Assembly: GCF_006740685.1 (NCBI RefSeq)
Contig: NZ_CP035425.1
Location: 659,687-723,686 of the forward strand
Direction of reading: 5' to 3'
DNA length: 64,000 nucleotides
DNA from: Candidatus Nitrosopumilus sp. SW
GTDB lineage: Archaea > Thermoproteota > Nitrososphaeria > Nitrososphaerales > Nitrosopumilaceae
Below the pieces are notes generated by a model. The model worked only from the letters and a program-made list of their open reading frames with translations. It made no database searches and was not told where the DNA came from. Positions 63,655-64,000 of this stretch are shown here, in pieces; positions within the stretch are counted from its first letter, which is position 1, and each line of letters begins with the position of its first letter. The translations under genes were made by a program, and so were the position numbers.

Positions 63655-64000
63655 TTTAGTTTTTGAATTACTTCTGAAAGATTTGAAATTCGGTAAATAT
63701 TATTTTCAGTAAGGTGTTGATTCCAGGGTTGAGAGTATAGAATTACACTTTTGTTATTTTCTAGAAATTTTAATGCATTTAAAGGCGAATCGTCAATAAA
63801 AACATCATAATCTAAATCAGCTTTCATAGGACCATCAATTACTGAAACATAATTATCATAAGAGATATCGTGATATTCCAACCAATTCTTTACAAAAGAA
63901 TCAGTGGAACGTTCTCTTGCAGTTACAATATCTACTTGACCAATATCAGAGAGATTTTTTGTAACTGATGATAGGTTTTCTTCAGTAGGAGGGATTGAAG
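63651..64000 (-). CDS. HAD-superfamily phosphatase, partial at window end
   Basis: The C-terminal 115 or so residues of a protein cut by the window edge. The frame is open up to base 64000; an internal TTG at 63881 is not the start. Seen: VDIVTARERSTDSFVKNWLE, then DVFIDDSPLNALKFLENN and VILYSQPWNQH. This is the motif II to IV region of a HAD hydrolase like 5'(3')-deoxyribonucleotidases. The N-terminal DxD nucleophile is beyond the window. Confidence 0.75.
   Translation of the reverse strand, partial: SIPPTEENLSSVTKNLSDIGQVDIVTARERSTDSFVKNWLEYHDISYDNYVSVIDGPMKADLDYDVFIDDSPLNALKFLENNKSVILYSQPWNQHLTENNIYRISNLSEVIQKLN

Noticed and set aside
1-64000. CRISPR array or prophage genes
   Set aside because: No evenly spaced direct repeats, cas-like, integrase or capsid proteins noticed.

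Overview
The window reads as part of a chromosome of a marine ammonia-oxidising archaeon (Nitrososphaerota/Thaumarchaeota, Nitrosopumilus-like). This rests on an AT-rich sequence, archaeal information-processing genes (uL2, Pelota, Cdc48-type AAA ATPase, GatD/GatE, an archaeal SRP RNA), a tetraether-synthase-like radical SAM protein, TrmB and DtxR-type regulators, and many leaderless starts with a TATA box centred about 26 bases upstream. Non-ATG starts (TTG, GTG) are common. The genus is an inference; no search could be run.

Layout. 1-2.7 kb: small housekeeping genes (a PepSY-like small protein, an SDR, a MIP18/PqqD-like fusion, an MtnA-type isomerase). 2.76-2.89 kb: wreck of a sugar epimerase gene with its TATA box still present. 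2.9-46.7 kb: a very large surface-glycan island. Within it: (a) a leftward operon from about 12.0 to 4.0 kb making a CDP-linked, probably C-methylated 6-deoxyhexose (rfbF, rfbG, C-methyltransferase, rmlC, CmcI-like methyltransferase, RmlD-like reductase, two glycosyltransferases); (b) 12.1-25.3 kb, a nonulosonic-acid-like group (NeuB, SpsF-type cytidylyltransferase, class III aminotransferase, B12-radical SAM, DUF115/Maf-like transferase, Gfo/Idh reductases, gmd, methyltransferases) plus two tiny related genes; (c) 25.3-30.7 kb, dTDP-sugar genes (rmlB, rmlA, RmlD-like, WxcM-like cupin) and a glycosyltransferase; (d) 30.7-38.5 kb, a cassette whose three core genes match the Campylobacter jejuni capsule phosphoramidate pathway: glutamine kinase (Cj1418-like), phosphoglutamine cytidylyltransferase (Cj1416-like) and gamma-glutamyl-CDP-amidate hydrolase (Cj1417-like). 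They are mixed with two alkaline-phosphatase-superfamily enzymes, a formyltransferase and an unknown protein; (e) 38.7-46.7 kb, a Wzx-like flippase, lipid-linked sugar transferases, GalE-like and CapD-like enzymes and a GT4 transferase.

46.8-64 kb is a conserved core: tetraether-synthase-like radical SAM divergent from a TrmB regulator, DtxR, YjbQ, Pelota, CutA, an S2P protease, a tRNA thiolation enzyme, SRP RNA, acylphosphatase, uL2, Cdc48, an MBL-fold protein, GatD-GatE, tRNA-Leu(CAG), a small zinc-finger gene and a HAD phosphatase cut by the window end.

How it fits together: nucleotide-activated sugars (CDP-, CMP-, GDP-, dTDP-, UDP-type) are made, methylated, possibly formylated and phosphoramidated, joined by GT2/GT4/GT-B enzymes, flipped by the Wzx-like protein and put on S-layer or other surface glycoproteins or lipids. 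The most notable proposal is the phosphoramidate cassette, which would give an archaeon a P-N-bonded surface modification.
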